A stretch of 64,000 nt of DNA from Sphingobium nicotianae (GCF_018603885.1 NZ_JAHGAW010000001.1:372001-436000); one strand, 5' to 3'; shown: positions 34,839 through 45,359, counted from the first letter of the stretch. Notes: a model not told the origin generated them from the letters alone. Made by a program: numbers and translations.

Positions 34839-36134
34839 TCAGCCGACCTTGCGCAGTCCCGGCTCCCTGGCCGGGGCCGGCTGATCCGGCCACATACCGC
34901 GCGTGTCATAGACGGCCTTGTCGACGCGCTCGTCGACGGGCACCGACTTGAACACATCATGGTCGACCAGCACAATGAACACAGCGCAATCCTCGATGGC
35001 GTCGTCGATATCGATCAGCGATGCGCCGGTTCCGACGAACTCGGCGGGCACGCCCTGGGCATAAGGCTCGACCAGCTTGATGCGCGGGCCATAGCGCTTG
35101 GCGAGGCGATGGGCGACTTCGAGCGCGGGTGACTCGCGGAAATCGTCGATATTGGGTTTGAAGGCGAGCCCCAGGCAGGCGATCCGCGCGCCGGGATGCT
35201 CGTCGATCAGTTTGCTCGCCTGCTCGACGACATAGTCGGTCTTGGCGAGATTGACCTCGCGCGCGGTGCGGATGATGCGGGCATTCTTCGGGTCGCCATG
35301 GACGATGAACCAGGGATCGACCGCGATGCAATGGCCGCCCACGCCCGGGCCGGGCTGGAGGATGTTCACGCGCGGATGACGGTTGGCGAGGCGGATGACC
35401 TCCCAGACGTCGATGCCCATGCCGTCGGCGATGACCGAAAGCTCGTTGGCGAAGGCGATGTTGACGTCGCGATAGCTGTTCTCGACCAGCTTCACCATTT
35501 CCGCGGCGCGCGCGGTGGTGGTGATGCATTCGCCGCGCACGAACTTGCGATAGAAGCTCAACGCCTTGCGGGCGCAGCGCGGGGTGATGCCGCCGATGCA
35601 GCGGTCGTTGTTGACGAGCTCGATGAGAATGCGGCCGGGCAGCACGCGCTCTGGACAATAAGCAATGGAGACGTCGGCGCCATTCCCCGGCAGGCCGGGC
35701 ATCTTGAGGTCCGGGCGCAGCTTTTGCAACTCGTCGCGCATCGCCTCGGTCGTGCCGACCGGCGACGTGCTTTCGAGGATGACGACATTGCCGGCGGCCA
35801 GCACCGGCGCGATCGTGCGGGCGGCGGCGAGGACATAGCTGATGTCCGGCGCGTTATCCTCGCTGACCGGTGTCGGCACGGCGATGACAAACACGTCGGC
35901 CGGCTCGACGCTGAGCGAGGCGCGCAGCGTTCCGCGCGCCACGACGCCCTGGACGAGGCCGTCCAGATCGACTTCCTCGATATGCACCTTGCCGCTGTTC
36001 ACCGTGTCGACGACATGCGGCGTTACGTCGACGCCCAGCACCGACATGCCCGAGCGGGCGATCAGCGCGGCGGTCGGCAGGCCGATATAGCCGAGGCCGA
36101 TGACGGCAACCTTGGTGTCATGCTCGATGGGCAT
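34839..36134 (-). CDS. wecC: UDP-N-acetyl-D-mannosamine dehydrogenase
   Basis: Oxidises UDP-ManNAc to UDP-ManNAcA with NAD. The Rossmann motif VAVIGLGYIGLPTAALIA lies at 9-26, the catalytic cysteine is in PGVGGHCIAVDPWF (about 264-277), and CLGLAFKPNIDDFRESPALE near 325-344 is the UDP-binding C-terminal domain signature. 431 residues. Start MPIEHDTKVAVIG at 36134, overlapping the end of wecB by 17 bases. Together with wecB it supplies an acidic amino sugar for the surface polymer. Confidence 0.93.
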   Translation of the reverse strand: MPIEHDTKVAVIGLGYIGLPTAALIARSGMSVLGVDVTPHVVDTVNSGKVHIEEVDLDGLVQGVVARGTLRASLSVEPADVFVIAVPTPVSEDNAPDISYVLAAARTIAPVLAAGNVVILESTSPVGTTEAMRDELQKLRPDLKMPGLPGNGADVSIAYCPERVLPGRILIELVNNDRCIGGITPRCARKALSFYRKFVRGECITTTARAAEMVKLVENSYRDVNIAFANELSVIADGMGIDVWEVIRLANRHPRVNILQPGPGVGGHCIAVDPWFIVHGDPKNARIIRTAREVNLAKTDYVVEQASKLIDEHPGARIACLGLAFKPNIDDFRESPALEVAHRLAKRYGPRIKLVEPYAQGVPAEFVGTGASLIDIDDAIEDCAVFIVLVDHDVFKSVPVDERVDKAVYDTRGMWPDQPAPAREPGLRKVG

Positions 36135-37248
36135 CCGATATGATCCTTGCAATTCGGGCGGCCGCCTGGCCGTCGCCGAAGGGATTATGGGCGCGCGCCA
36201 TGGCGCCATATGCTGTCTTATCGTCCAGAAGCGTGAAAATTTCAGCAACGATGCGGGCGCGATCGGTGCCGACCAGCCTGGCGGTGCCGGCGGCGACGCC
36301 CTCGGGCCGTTCGGTCGTCTCGCGCATGACCAGCACGGGCTTGCCGAGCGAGGGCGCCTCCTCCTGCACGCCGCCGCTGTCGGTCAGCACGATCTCGCAA
36401 GCGTCGAGCAGGCCGACGAAATTGGGATAATCGAGCGGCTCGATCATCGCGACATTGGCGAGGCCGGCGAGCGCATCGTCCATGACCTTGCGGACATTGG
36501 GGTTGGGATGGACCGGGAAGATGACGGCGACGTCGTCGCGCTGGGCGATGTCGCGGATGGCGCCGGCGATATTGGACATGCCGTCGCCGAAATTCTCACG
36601 GCGATGACTGGTGACGGCGATGATCCGCTTGCCAGCGAAGCAGGACGTGATCGGGCCGATGTCCGCGGCGAGCGCGGGCGTCTCGCGGATGCGGGCCTGG
36701 GTGGCGAGCAGAGCATCGATCACCGTGTTGCCGGTGACGTGGATGCCGGCCACGTCGCGATTTTCCGCGCGCAGGGCATCGGCGGCCGCCTCTGTCGGCG
36801 CGAAGTTCATGTCGGCGATGCAGGCGACGACGCGGCGATTCACCTCTTCCGGCCAGGGATGATGAATGTCGCCGCTGCGCAGGCCGGCCTCGACATGGCC
36901 GACGGGAATCTTGCGGTAGTAGGCGGCAAGGCTCGCGACCATCGTGGTCAGCGTGTCGCCATGGACGAGGACGCGATCCGGCTTCTCGGCGTCGAACGCT
37001 TCGCCGAGCGCAACGATCAGCCGCGCGGTGAGCGAGTCCAGCGTCTGGTCGGGCTGCATGATGTCGAGATCGATGTCCGGCACGATGCCGGCAAGCTCCA
37101 GCACCTGATCGAGCAGGGCGCGATGCTGGGCGGTGACGCAGACGCGGGTCTCAATGCCCGGCGTCGCGCGCAGGGCGTGGACGACCGGAAACATCTTGAT
37201 CGCCTCGGGCCGCGTGCCGAAAACGACGATGACTTTCTGCGTGCCCAC
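36118..37248 (-). CDS. wecB: UDP-N-acetylglucosamine 2-epimerase (non-hydrolysing)
   Basis: Interconverts UDP-GlcNAc and UDP-ManNAc. Motifs: VVFGTRPEAIKMFPVVHALR at 8-27, LVHGDTLTTMVASLAAYY, VGHVEAGLRSGDIHHPWPEE, AVTSHRRENFG and LTDSGGVQEEAPSLGKPVLV near 285-304. 376 residues. GTG start at 37248; AGGGGAA lies about 12 nt upstream. The about 300-base region upstream carries a 29-bp conserved element (37379-37407). Confidence 0.95.
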   Translation of the reverse strand: MGTQKVIVVFGTRPEAIKMFPVVHALRATPGIETRVCVTAQHRALLDQVLELAGIVPDIDLDIMQPDQTLDSLTARLIVALGEAFDAEKPDRVLVHGDTLTTMVASLAAYYRKIPVGHVEAGLRSGDIHHPWPEEVNRRVVACIADMNFAPTEAAADALRAENRDVAGIHVTGNTVIDALLATQARIRETPALAADIGPITSCFAGKRIIAVTSHRRENFGDGMSNIAGAIRDIAQRDDVAVIFPVHPNPNVRKVMDDALAGLANVAMIEPLDYPNFVGLLDACEIVLTDSGGVQEEAPSLGKPVLVMRETTERPEGVAAGTARLVGTDRARIVAEIFTLLDDKTAYGAMARAHNPFGDGQAAARIARIISDAHRA

Positions 37249-37549
37249 GGACCCATCTTCCCCTGCTGGTCACCCGCCGTTACTGCGGGAATGTGAAAGC
37301 CGCGTAAAGCATGTGCTCGACGGCCGTTTTCCGGCAATCTGTGACCTGACGGCATCCTTCCAAAGCCAAGAGTCCAACCGAAGTTCACGAAGGTCACGGC
37401 GAAAACAGATTAAATTCCCTCCTTCATACGAGTCGACGCGACCGGTCACGCTCTGGCTTGGGGCCAGCATGGTTCGGTTTCAGCGATGTAGGACAGCGTT
37501 TTTTTTGGCTGAGGATGACCGCCTGGTCGGGTTGGACGCGGACGATCCG
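37249..37549. other. Upstream region of wecB, no gene
   Basis: About 300 bases between the wecB start and the stop of the cupin gene (both minus strand). It holds the 29-bp element at 37379-37407, an AAGGAGGG string on the minus strand near 37425-37432 that is not followed by a convincing gene, and a T8 run near 37499-37506 on the plus strand. It probably contains the promoter of the wecB-wecC unit. Confidence 0.6.
37379..37407 (-). promoter_or_regulatory. 29-bp conserved upstream element, copy near wecB
   Basis: On the minus strand: TGTTTTCGCCGTGAC followed by CTTCGTGAACTTCG, identical at 26 of 29 positions to 24863-24891. It contains the tandem 9-mer GTGACCTTC-GTGAACTTC. The element ends 130 bases before the wecB start codon, nearly the same distance as the other copy to its gene. 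Confidence 0.5.
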
Positions 37550-38218
37550 CTACCGGGCGCGATCCTCGAAAAGCTGCTTTTCGCACGCCCCTTGCGGATG
37601 CCAATGGTCGATCAGGGTGGTAGGCGGCTGGCTCGCGTCATGAAGAATGAGCGCGAAGCCTTTCCGGGGCACTGTCCCGATGGCCATGAGCAGCATCGGC
37701 GGCCCTGCCCTGATCACCAGACTATTGCCCGGCCCTCGCCCAAGCTGGACGCCATCGGGAGTCTCGAGGCAGGTGTCGCCGCTCACGGCATAGAAGGCTT
37801 CCGGGCCGGAATGGACATGCAGTGGCGCGGTTGTGCCCGGCTCGAAGATCGAGCGGAGATACTCGGCCGCATAAGTGGCGGCCGGCGTCACCGGCAGCGG
37901 ACCGATGACGGAATGCTGCTCGCCTCCCCTGGACCGCCATTGTTTGGTTTCGAGCGTGAACAGCCATGTCGATCCGAATGCCTCGGTGACTACGCTGTTC
38001 GCCACCGCGGCGCGTTCAGCGGCCATTTTCGTCGGGAAGCGGTCGATATGCCAAAAGACCTCGCCGGAAGGTAGTGTCGCCAGAGGCTTGTGGGCCAGCA
38101 GACAGGCGGGGCCGGTCTTCTCTTCCGGCTCGCATGGGCGCGCCGTCGCCTGAGCCTGCACCGCCGCCGGGAAGGCAACCGCCGCGAAGACCGAGAGGAT
38201 GATCAGCAAGCCCCGCAT
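37550..38218 (-). CDS. Secreted cupin-domain protein
   Basis: A 222-residue exported protein with signal peptide 1-22 (LLIILSVFAAVAFPAAVQAQ). Cupin motif 1 is textbook: GTTAPLHVHSGPEAFYAVSG near 128-147 gives G-x5-H-x-H-x3-E-x6-G, the metal-binding set. Motif 2 is less clear. Function unknown; periplasmic metal-dependent enzyme or sensor possible. It is monocistronic, downstream of folP by about 95 bases on the same strand. Confidence 0.82.
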   Translation of the reverse strand: MRGLLIILSVFAAVAFPAAVQAQATARPCEPEEKTGPACLLAHKPLATLPSGEVFWHIDRFPTKMAAERAAVANSVVTEAFGSTWLFTLETKQWRSRGGEQHSVIGPLPVTPAATYAAEYLRSIFEPGTTAPLHVHSGPEAFYAVSGDTCLETPDGVQLGRGPGNSLVIRAGPPMLLMAIGTVPRKGFALILHDASQPPTTLIDHWHPQGACEKQLFEDRAR

Positions 38219-38313
38219 TGCATATCTCCCTTAAGAGTATGAAACATGAACATTTCTGGCGACTGCCGCAAGAGCTGTCGGCGAGAGGTCCCCTCTTGTC
38301 GTTCGTCTCCCGG

Positions 38314-39465
38314 TCAGCCGGCGACCAGCGCCGCGTCTCTCAGGCCGCGCCAGACGCGGGCGGCCTGGACGCTCTCCTGCACGTCGTGCACGCGCACGAT
38401 CTGGGCACCTTGCTCGATCGCCCTGAGCGCCAGCGCCACCGAGCCGCCGAGCCGCTCGGGCACCGGCGCGCCATCGGTCAACGCGCCGACCATCCGCTTG
38501 CGGCTCGCGCCGAACAGGATGGGCACGCCGAGGCCATGATAGAGCGCGAGATTGTTGACGATGCGGGTGTCGTCCTGCAGCGCCTTGCCGAAGCCGATGC
38601 CGGGATCGACGATGATCTTCGCACGGTCGACGCCGGCCGCGACGCATGCCGCGATGCGCGCTTCCAGCCAGTCGAACACGGCAACGTCGATGCTCGCGCC
38701 GCCGACGGCGCCGGCCTTGTACCTGACGGCGCCGCCATGTGGGTCGTCGCCGGCCGAGGGGCTGTGCATGAGGATGACCGGGCAGCCAGCCGCCGCGACC
38801 ACCTCCAGCCCGCGCGGGTCATGAGTGAGGCCGGTCACGTCGTTGACGATCCCCGCCCCCGCCGCCAGCGCGGCCTCCATCACTGCCGCCTTGCGCGTGT
38901 CGATCGAGACGATGATGCCGCTGCGGGCGAGGCGCTCGATCACCGGGACGGTACGGGCGATCTCGTCCCCTTCCCAGACCTGCGCGGCGCCGGGCCGGGT
39001 GGACTCGCCGCCGACATCGACGATCGCAGCGCCGGCGAGTTGCATGGCGAAACCGGCGTCGGCCGCGCCTTCCGGATCGTCGACCAGCTTGCCGCCGTCC
39101 GAGAAGCTGTCCGGCGTCATATTGAGGATGCCCATGACCTGCGGCGTGTCGAAGCGCAGCACGCGCTCGCCGAACGTCAGCGCCGGGCGGGGCGCGGACA
39201 GGCGTGCCACCAGGGTGGCGGCGCGCTCGCCCAGCGCATCCGGCAGGCGTGCCTGCCAGACATCAAGCAGGCCGAGCGGCACCTGCGCCTTGCCGGCCTC
39301 TCCATCCGGCGCGATCCAGCGCGCCTCGACGGCCTGGAACCAGATCAGCCCGCCCGCCAGGCGCCGGAAATCGCTCTCGGCAAGGCCGACCGGCGTGTCG
39401 GCGAACCAGATCGGGCGGAGATAGAGGCTGGCGCCCGGCTGTGGGCTGGCGAGTGCGTCGGTCAT
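38314..39465 (-). CDS. folP: Dihydropteroate synthase with N-terminal extension
   Basis: Joins p-aminobenzoate to the pterin diphosphate in folate synthesis, the sulfonamide target. Core motifs: VMGILNMTPDSFSDGG (about 109-124), DVGGESTRPGA, VSIDTRKAAVMEAAL, GAGIVNDVTGL, DPGIGFGKALQDD and LFGASRKRMVG. The protein is 383 residues, about 100 longer than the classical enzyme: residues 1-90 form an extra N-terminal segment (LYLRPIWFADTPVGLAESDF ... GLIWFQAVEARWI) that I do not recognise. Divergent from the SRPBCC gene. Confidence 0.95.
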   Translation of the reverse strand: MTDALASPQPGASLYLRPIWFADTPVGLAESDFRRLAGGLIWFQAVEARWIAPDGEAGKAQVPLGLLDVWQARLPDALGERAATLVARLSAPRPALTFGERVLRFDTPQVMGILNMTPDSFSDGGKLVDDPEGAADAGFAMQLAGAAIVDVGGESTRPGAAQVWEGDEIARTVPVIERLARSGIIVSIDTRKAAVMEAALAAGAGIVNDVTGLTHDPRGLEVVAAAGCPVILMHSPSAGDDPHGGAVRYKAGAVGGASIDVAVFDWLEARIAACVAAGVDRAKIIVDPGIGFGKALQDDTRIVNNLALYHGLGVPILFGASRKRMVGALTDGAPVPERLGGSVALALRAIEQGAQIVRVHDVQESVQAARVWRGLRDAALVAG

Positions 39466-39563
39466 CGACGCCTCCTAATGCATGGGGATCGGCGAGGAAA
39501 CCGCTCCTTCGCATCCGCACACCGGCATGGTAAGAACCGCCCGCGCTGTGGGAGCGGCTAGCG

Positions 39564-40025
39564 GTGGCAAAGCAGTTCATCCTCGTCACGGATTGGGCCT
39601 TCGATGCGCCGATCGAGCGCGTCTGGGCGCTGATCGAGCATAGCGAGGGCTGGCCCGGCTGGTGGCCGGCGGTGCGCGCCGTCACATGCCTGCGCGAGGG
39701 CGATGCGCGCGGCCTCGGCGCGGTGCGGCGACTGACCTGGCGCACGGCACTGCCTTATTCGCTGAGCTTCGATGTCGAGGTGACGCAGATCGAGCCGCTC
39801 GCCTTCATCGAAGGCCGGGCGCGCGGCGAGCTGGACGGCGTCGGCCAATGGACCTTTCGGCCGGTGGGCGAGCGCACCCATGTCCGCTACGACTGGCGGG
39901 TCGACGTCACCAAGGCATGGATGCGCGCGCTGGGCCCTGTGCTGAAGCCCGTGTTTGGCTGGAACCATGGCAAGGTGATGGCCTGGGGCGAGGCGGGCGC
40001 GCGGCAACGGCTGGCGATGGGGTAG
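39564..40025 (+). CDS. SRPBCC-fold (polyketide cyclase/START-like) protein
   Basis: A 153-residue protein with the SRPBCC pattern: FILVTDWAFDAPIERVWALI at the N-terminus, WWPAVRAVTCL, FDVEVTQIEPLAFIEGRARG, QWTFRPVGERTHVRYDWRVD and a long C-terminal helix (WGEAGARQRLAM). Such helix-grip folds bind hydrophobic ligands. GTG start at 39564, the only one with a full first strand. Ligand unknown. Divergent from folP. Confidence 0.85.
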   Translation: MAKQFILVTDWAFDAPIERVWALIEHSEGWPGWWPAVRAVTCLREGDARGLGAVRRLTWRTALPYSLSFDVEVTQIEPLAFIEGRARGELDGVGQWTFRPVGERTHVRYDWRVDVTKAWMRALGPVLKPVFGWNHGKVMAWGEAGARQRLAMG

Positions 40026-40102
40026 CTGGCAAACCCTGCTCGGGACCTCATAAGACACCCTTCGCCATCCAGCTTCGCCGGGATGACGGAAAGGAACGAT
40101 CC

Positions 40103-40516
40103 CTACTTCGCGGCCGGCGGCGGCGCGCTGATGAAGACGGCCTGGATCAGGATCTTGCCGTTGCGCACGAGGAATTCCTCGGTGCCGTTGACCGGGCCCA
40201 TCGTCCAGGTGACGAAGCCCACCTCGCCTTCCTCCCAGACCTTGCCGATCTTCATGTTAGCCACCGGCGAGGGCTCGCCGGGCTTGCGATTGGCCATGCC
40301 GGCGAAGATGCCGCGAATGGCGTTCTTGCCCTGCACGGCCTTGCCGGCGGTGAAGTTCACCGCGTCGTCAGCGAAATCGCCCATGATTGCGTCGACGTCG
40401 CCCTTCTGTGCGAACTCGATATGGCGCTGCGCGATCTGGGCGGGGGTCAGTGTGGCGGCGTGCGCGGCGCCAGGGCTGGCCAGCGCGACGGCCAGGGCAA
40501 TGCTCAACTTGCTCAA
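40103..40516 (-). CDS. Secreted SnoaL/NTF2-like protein
   Basis: A 137-residue protein with a signal peptide (LSIALAVALASPGAAHAA, residues 4-21) and an NTF2-like domain: IAQRHIEFAQKGDVDAIMGD, FADDAVNFTAGKAVQGKNAI, RGIFAG, and NGTEEFLVRNGKILIQAVFI. The fold serves as ligand-binding or isomerase scaffold; function unknown. Alone, convergent with the SRPBCC gene. Confidence 0.82.
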   Translation of the reverse strand: MSKLSIALAVALASPGAAHAATLTPAQIAQRHIEFAQKGDVDAIMGDFADDAVNFTAGKAVQGKNAIRGIFAGMANRKPGEPSPVANMKIGKVWEEGEVGFVTWTMGPVNGTEEFLVRNGKILIQAVFISAPPPAAK

Positions 40517-40715
40517 GGGAGCCTCCTCTTCCTCTCACGCGCCCCGCTCAATAGCGGAGTCGCTTGGCGAAGTTGAATAGGTCAACGATGCGACGGGTGG
40601 AAGCAGTCTCGCACATGTGCCGGCGCGGAAAAGTTGAACCCGGAACGGCCGGTGGGAGTCGGCGGTTCCGGGTTCGGGCCGCCTGGAAGGCGGCGAAGCC
40701 TGTCTCGGGCCCCGA

Positions 40716-42082
<1,367 letters not shown>

Positions 42083-42652
42083 TCAGGCCATGCCCGCGGC
42101 GCGCAAAAATAGCCAGATTCCAATCACGGCGAAGAGGATCGCGGCGATGATGCGCACCATTTTGAGGGGCACGCGCTTGATCAGTTCATGCCCGAAGAAG
42201 ACCGCCGGCACGTTGGCGAGCATCATGCCGAACGTCGTCCCCATCGTGACCATCGTCACGTCCTGGAAGCGCGCGCCGAGCGCGACCGTGGCGATCTGCG
42301 TCTTGTCCCCCATTTCGACTAGGAAGAAGGCGATGACGGTGGTGAGGAAGGCGCCGAAGCGGGCCGGCTTGTCCTCCAGATCGTCGATCTTGTCGGGGAT
42401 CAGCGTCCAGACCCCCATGGCGAGGAAGGAGGCGGCAATCGCATAGCTGAACCATGCGCTCTGCAGCAGCGAGGCGACCCGGGCGCCGAGAAAGGCGGCG
42501 CATGCATGATTGGCGAGCGTCGCGACGAGAATGCCGAGGATGATCGGCACCGGCTTGCGGAACCGGGTCGCGAGCAGAATGGCGAGCAGCTGGGTTTTGT
42601 CACCGATTTCGGCGAGCGCGACCACGGCGGTGGAGGTGAGCAAGGCTTCCAT
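42083..42652 (-). CDS. TMEM165/GDT1 family manganese exporter
   Basis: A 189-residue membrane protein with six hydrophobic segments in two homologous halves, each carrying the family's cation motif: ALAEIGDKTQLLAILLA (about 11-27) and FLVEMGDKTQIATVALG (about 109-125). The E-x-G-D-K-T repeats are typical of UPF0016/GDT1 cation transporters; bacterial members export Mn(II). The ATG at 42652 starts MEALLTSTAVVALAEIG. A yybP-ykoY riboswitch about 80 bases upstream supports manganese-induced expression. Confidence 0.92.
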   Translation of the reverse strand: MEALLTSTAVVALAEIGDKTQLLAILLATRFRKPVPIILGILVATLANHACAAFLGARVASLLQSAWFSYAIAASFLAMGVWTLIPDKIDDLEDKPARFGAFLTTVIAFFLVEMGDKTQIATVALGARFQDVTMVTMGTTFGMMLANVPAVFFGHELIKRVPLKMVRIIAAILFAVIGIWLFLRAAGMA

Positions 42653-42730
42653 GAACGATCCTTGGGCCAGGCAGCGGACGAACAACGACACAGCGCCTCC
42701 CGCCCAGCCCGAGCGGAAACGCCATGCCAT

Positions 42731-42833
42731 TGGTCTCGCCTGGACCTTGCGATCCTCCCTGCGCCACGGCCTCTCGACCGAGTATGTTGACGCGAGGGTC
42801 CGCCGGGGCGGCGGCTGGCTACTCCCCAAGGGA
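42731..42833 (-). ncRNA. yybP-ykoY manganese-sensing riboswitch
   Basis: Read on the minus strand, the conserved blocks of this riboswitch appear in order: TTGGGGAGTAGCC (42830 downward), CGTCAACATACTCGGTCG around 42793-42776, and AGGCGAGACC at 42742-42733. The L1 and L3 loops of the class bind Mn(II) between two helical arms. It lies in the leader of the GDT1-type exporter whose start is at 42652, the expected target. Found by motif recognition, not by covariance search. Confidence 0.9.
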
Positions 42834-42881
42834 CGCGGCGCTGTTAGCGGACGTTGAGGGACATGGCAAGCGATCGACCGG

Positions 42882-43487
42882 TCATCCGGCCGGTTGGCGC
42901 ATGGACACCGCCGCGCTCCACGGCAGGATCTCGAGGTCGGGCCACATCGACCGCCAGCGCGCAGCCTTGGCCGCAAAGATCTGCGGCGTGATCTGCGTCG
43001 CATTCGCCCGAACGACCGGCCGGAGGAGATCGCCAAGGCCAAACGGCGCGGCGGTCTCCATCCCGCCATCGAGACGCAGCCCGACAGCGGCCGACGTCGT
43101 CGGGAAAGTCGCTATGGCTTCGCGCGACGACCGATAGGGCTCGATCTCGAAACCGAAACTGCCCGGATACCATATGTGCACCCGCGCCTGGTTGCGAACA
43201 TCGAGCGGAACGGGAAGGTCGGCGAACAGAGAGGCCAGGCGGGCGCCGTGACTGGCTTCACTCTCCGGCGAAAGATCGGACGGATCGCAATAGATGATAT
43301 CGGCATCGGATATACCGTGGTCGCATGGCAGACCGAACCGCTCGTTCCAGCGCGCCTGCGCGATGAGGCTCCCCGAGAGCCATGCGTCCGGCAAGTCGAT
43401 GGCCGTCCAGCGATCCAGAAGTGTGCGGATGATGGGATGTCCGAGAGCGAGGCCGCGCAGCCGTGCAGCGTCATCGTCCGCCGTCAA
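42882..43487 (-). CDS. Nucleotidyltransferase family protein (PF06042-like)
   Basis: A 201-residue protein. The segment [20 protein letters not shown] (about 30-49), followed by [15 protein letters not shown] with the acidic pair DAD, matches the predicted nucleotidyltransferases of the DUF925 type. [20 protein letters not shown] and an internal [11 protein letters not shown] follow. Substrate unknown. The start is a TTG at 43487 overlapping the rnhB stop; no ATG is available before the conserved region. Confidence 0.78.
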   Translation of the reverse strand: MTADDDAARLRGLALGHPIIRTLLDRWTAIDLPDAWLSGSLIAQARWNERFGLPCDHGISDADIIYCDPSDLSPESEASHGARLASLFADLPVPLDVRNQARVHIWYPGSFGFEIEPYRSSREAIATFPTTSAAVGLRLDGGMETAAPFGLGDLLRPVVRANATQITPQIFAAKAARWRSMWPDLEILPWSAAVSMRQPAG

Positions 43488-44065
43488 AGCATCACCAGCT
43501 GGGCCACCGGCGCGAAGCTGCGGCGATGGAGCGGGCTCGGGCCATGCTCGCGCAGGGCGGCGAGATGATCGGGCGTGCCATAGCCCTTGTTCTGTGCCCA
43601 GCCGTAGTGGGGATGATGGTTGTGATAATCGCGCATCAGCGCGTCGCGGTGTTCCTTGGCAATGATCGAAGCGGCCGAGATACAGGGCTCCAGCGCATCG
43701 CCGCCGACGATCGGCCGTGCGGCCCAGCGCCATTCCGGCCGGCGGCCGTGCGGGGTCAGATTGCCATCGACCAGCACCTCACGCGGGTCGCAACCGATCT
43801 TGGCGCACAAAGCATCGACCGCGAGCGTCATCGCCAGCATGGTCGCGCCGAAGATGTTGAGTCGGTCGATCTCGCCGACATCGACGACGCCGACCGCCCA
43901 GTGACAGCGGCGCTTGATGACGGCCTCGAGCGCGGCGCGGCGATCCGCCGTCAGCTTCTTGCTGTCGTCCAGACCGGAAGGGCGCGGCTTGCACAGGATG
44001 ACCGCAGCCGCCACCACCGGCCCGGCGAGCGGCCCCCGGCCCGCCTCGTCGACGCCGGCGATCAC
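43484..44065 (-). CDS. rnhB: Ribonuclease HII
   Basis: Removes ribonucleotides misincorporated in DNA and RNA primers. The catalytic set is visible: Asp5 and Glu6 in [20 protein letters not shown], Asp about 100 in VLVDGNLTP, and the downstream Asp of [20 protein letters not shown]. 193 residues. The GTG start at 44065 overlaps the preceding TGA as GTGA, so it is coupled to thiD. In many alphaproteobacteria rnhB lies near ccrM; here two genes separate them. Confidence 0.95.
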   Translation of the reverse strand: MIAGVDEAGRGPLAGPVVAAAVILCKPRPSGLDDSKKLTADRRAALEAVIKRRCHWAVGVVDVGEIDRLNIFGATMLAMTLAVDALCAKIGCDPREVLVDGNLTPHGRRPEWRWAARPIVGGDALEPCISAASIIAKEHRDALMRDYHNHHPHYGWAQNKGYGTPDHLAALREHGPSPLHRRSFAPVAQLVML

Positions 44066-45183
44066 GGCGCCACGCGCCAGGGCGGATAGCGGCGATTCTC
44101 GCCGGCGCTGAACAGGCAGAGGCGATTGCCAGCCGGATCGACCAGCCAGGCCTCGCGCCAGCCCCAGCTTTGATCGACCGGCTCGCTGTCGAACACCAGC
44201 CCGATCGACTGAAGCTGCGCGACGCGGGCATCAAGATCGTCGCACTCGAAATAGATGGCCGGTGTATCGCCATGCAGCGAGAGCGTCGCGCCGCCCGGCG
44301 TCTCGAAGCGGGCGTAAGCGTTGCCGGGGCTGTCGACGATCAGGGTGAAGCCGAGACTCTCGTAGAAATCGCGCGAGGCGGCATAGTCGGCGACGGGCAC
44401 GGACGCCTGATTGAAGCGCGGCGATCCGCCCAGGTCCAACCGCACCGACGGATGCCCCATGGGGCCATGGCCGCCGCCAAAACCCGGCGCGTCCCTGAGC
44501 GCGAGGCGAACGAAGGTCCGCGCGCGGGCGATTGCCTCTGGAAGGTCAAGCCCCTGCCCCAGCCCCACCGCGATGGCGCTCGCCAGCGTGCAGCCGGTGC
44601 CGTGGGTGTCCTGGGTCTCGATGCGCGGCGCTTCCCAGCGGGCGATCTCGCCCTCGGGGCCGACCAGCCGGTCGACGATCGTCTCGCCCGGAACATGGCC
44701 GCCCTTGATCAGCAGCATCTCGCCCCGCGCGGTCAGCGCCGCTTCGCCTCCGAGCGCTTCCAGCTCGGGGAGGTTGGGCGTCGTGAGATAGGCCCAACCC
44801 ATCAGCTCGTGCAGGCTCTCTACCGTCGCGGCATCGGCGAGCACCCCGCCGCTGGTCGCCACCATCACCGGATCGAGCACGACCGGCGCGCCGATGCTCT
44901 CCAGCCGCGCTGCCACGGCCAGTGCCGTCTGCGCCGAACCGATCATGCCGATCTTGATCGCATCGACGCCGATGTCGCTCACCACGCTGTCGATCTGCGC
45001 CAGCACCATCTCGGTCGGCACGGGATGGACGGCCTGGACACCCAGCGTGTTCTGCGCGGTGATGGCGGTGATTGCCGTCATCGCATGGCCGCCGAGCATG
45101 GTGACCGTGCGAATATCCGCCTGGATACCCGCGCCGCCACCAGAGTCGGAGCCGGCGATGATGAGGATGCGGGGAGTCGTCAT
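44062..45183 (-). CDS. thiD: Hydroxymethylpyrimidine (phosphate) kinase fused to a VOC domain
   Basis: Residues 1-255 are Thi[21 protein letters not shown] (5-24), [46 protein letters not shown] and [20 protein letters not shown]. ThiD phosphorylates HMP and HMP-P for thiamin synthesis. Residues about 258-373 are an in-frame glyoxalase/bleomycin-resistance (VOC) module: [71 protein letters not shown]. Total 373 residues against about 265 for normal ThiD. The VOC part might salvage or detoxify a thiamin fragment (inference). Followed by rnhB with GTGA overlap. Confidence 0.93.
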   Translation of the reverse strand: MTTPRILIIAGSDSGGGAGIQADIRTVTMLGGHAMTAITAITAQNTLGVQAVHPVPTEMVLAQIDSVVSDIGVDAIKIGMIGSAQTALAVAARLESIGAPVVLDPVMVATSGGVLADAATVESLHELMGWAYLTTPNLPELEALGGEAALTARGEMLLIKGGHVPGETIVDRLVGPEGEIARWEAPRIETQDTHGTGCTLASAIAVGLGQGLDLPEAIARARTFVRLALRDAPGFGGGHGPMGHPSVRLDLGGSPRFNQASVPVADYAASRDFYESLGFTLIVDSPGNAYARFETPGGATLSLHGDTPAIYFECDDLDARVAQLQSIGLVFDSEPVDQSWGWREAWLVDPAGNRLCLFSAGENRRYPPWRVAP

Positions 45184-45359
45184 GGCGCACTTTTGCCGGG
45201 AGCCGTGCGCGAAGTCGAGGCGCTTTGCGGGTATGCCGGACAGGACCATGTCGCCGTCCGATGCGCGTGGGACAGATTTTCATATGGGGCAGCTTGGCCT
45301 GCCCCGTCAGTCCGTGCAAAATGAAACAAATCGGCAGCGAGGCCAAAAGGGGACACGAC

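Noticed and set aside
37017..37397. Small minus-strand gene starting VTFVNF upstream of wecB
   Set aside because: The same six codons occur before the YceI gene only because the DNA element is repeated; the two frames diverge completely afterwards and this one runs into wecB out of frame.
37499..37506. T8 run as an intrinsic terminator
   Set aside because: No stable GC-rich stem precedes it on the plus strand, and there is no plus-strand gene ending there.
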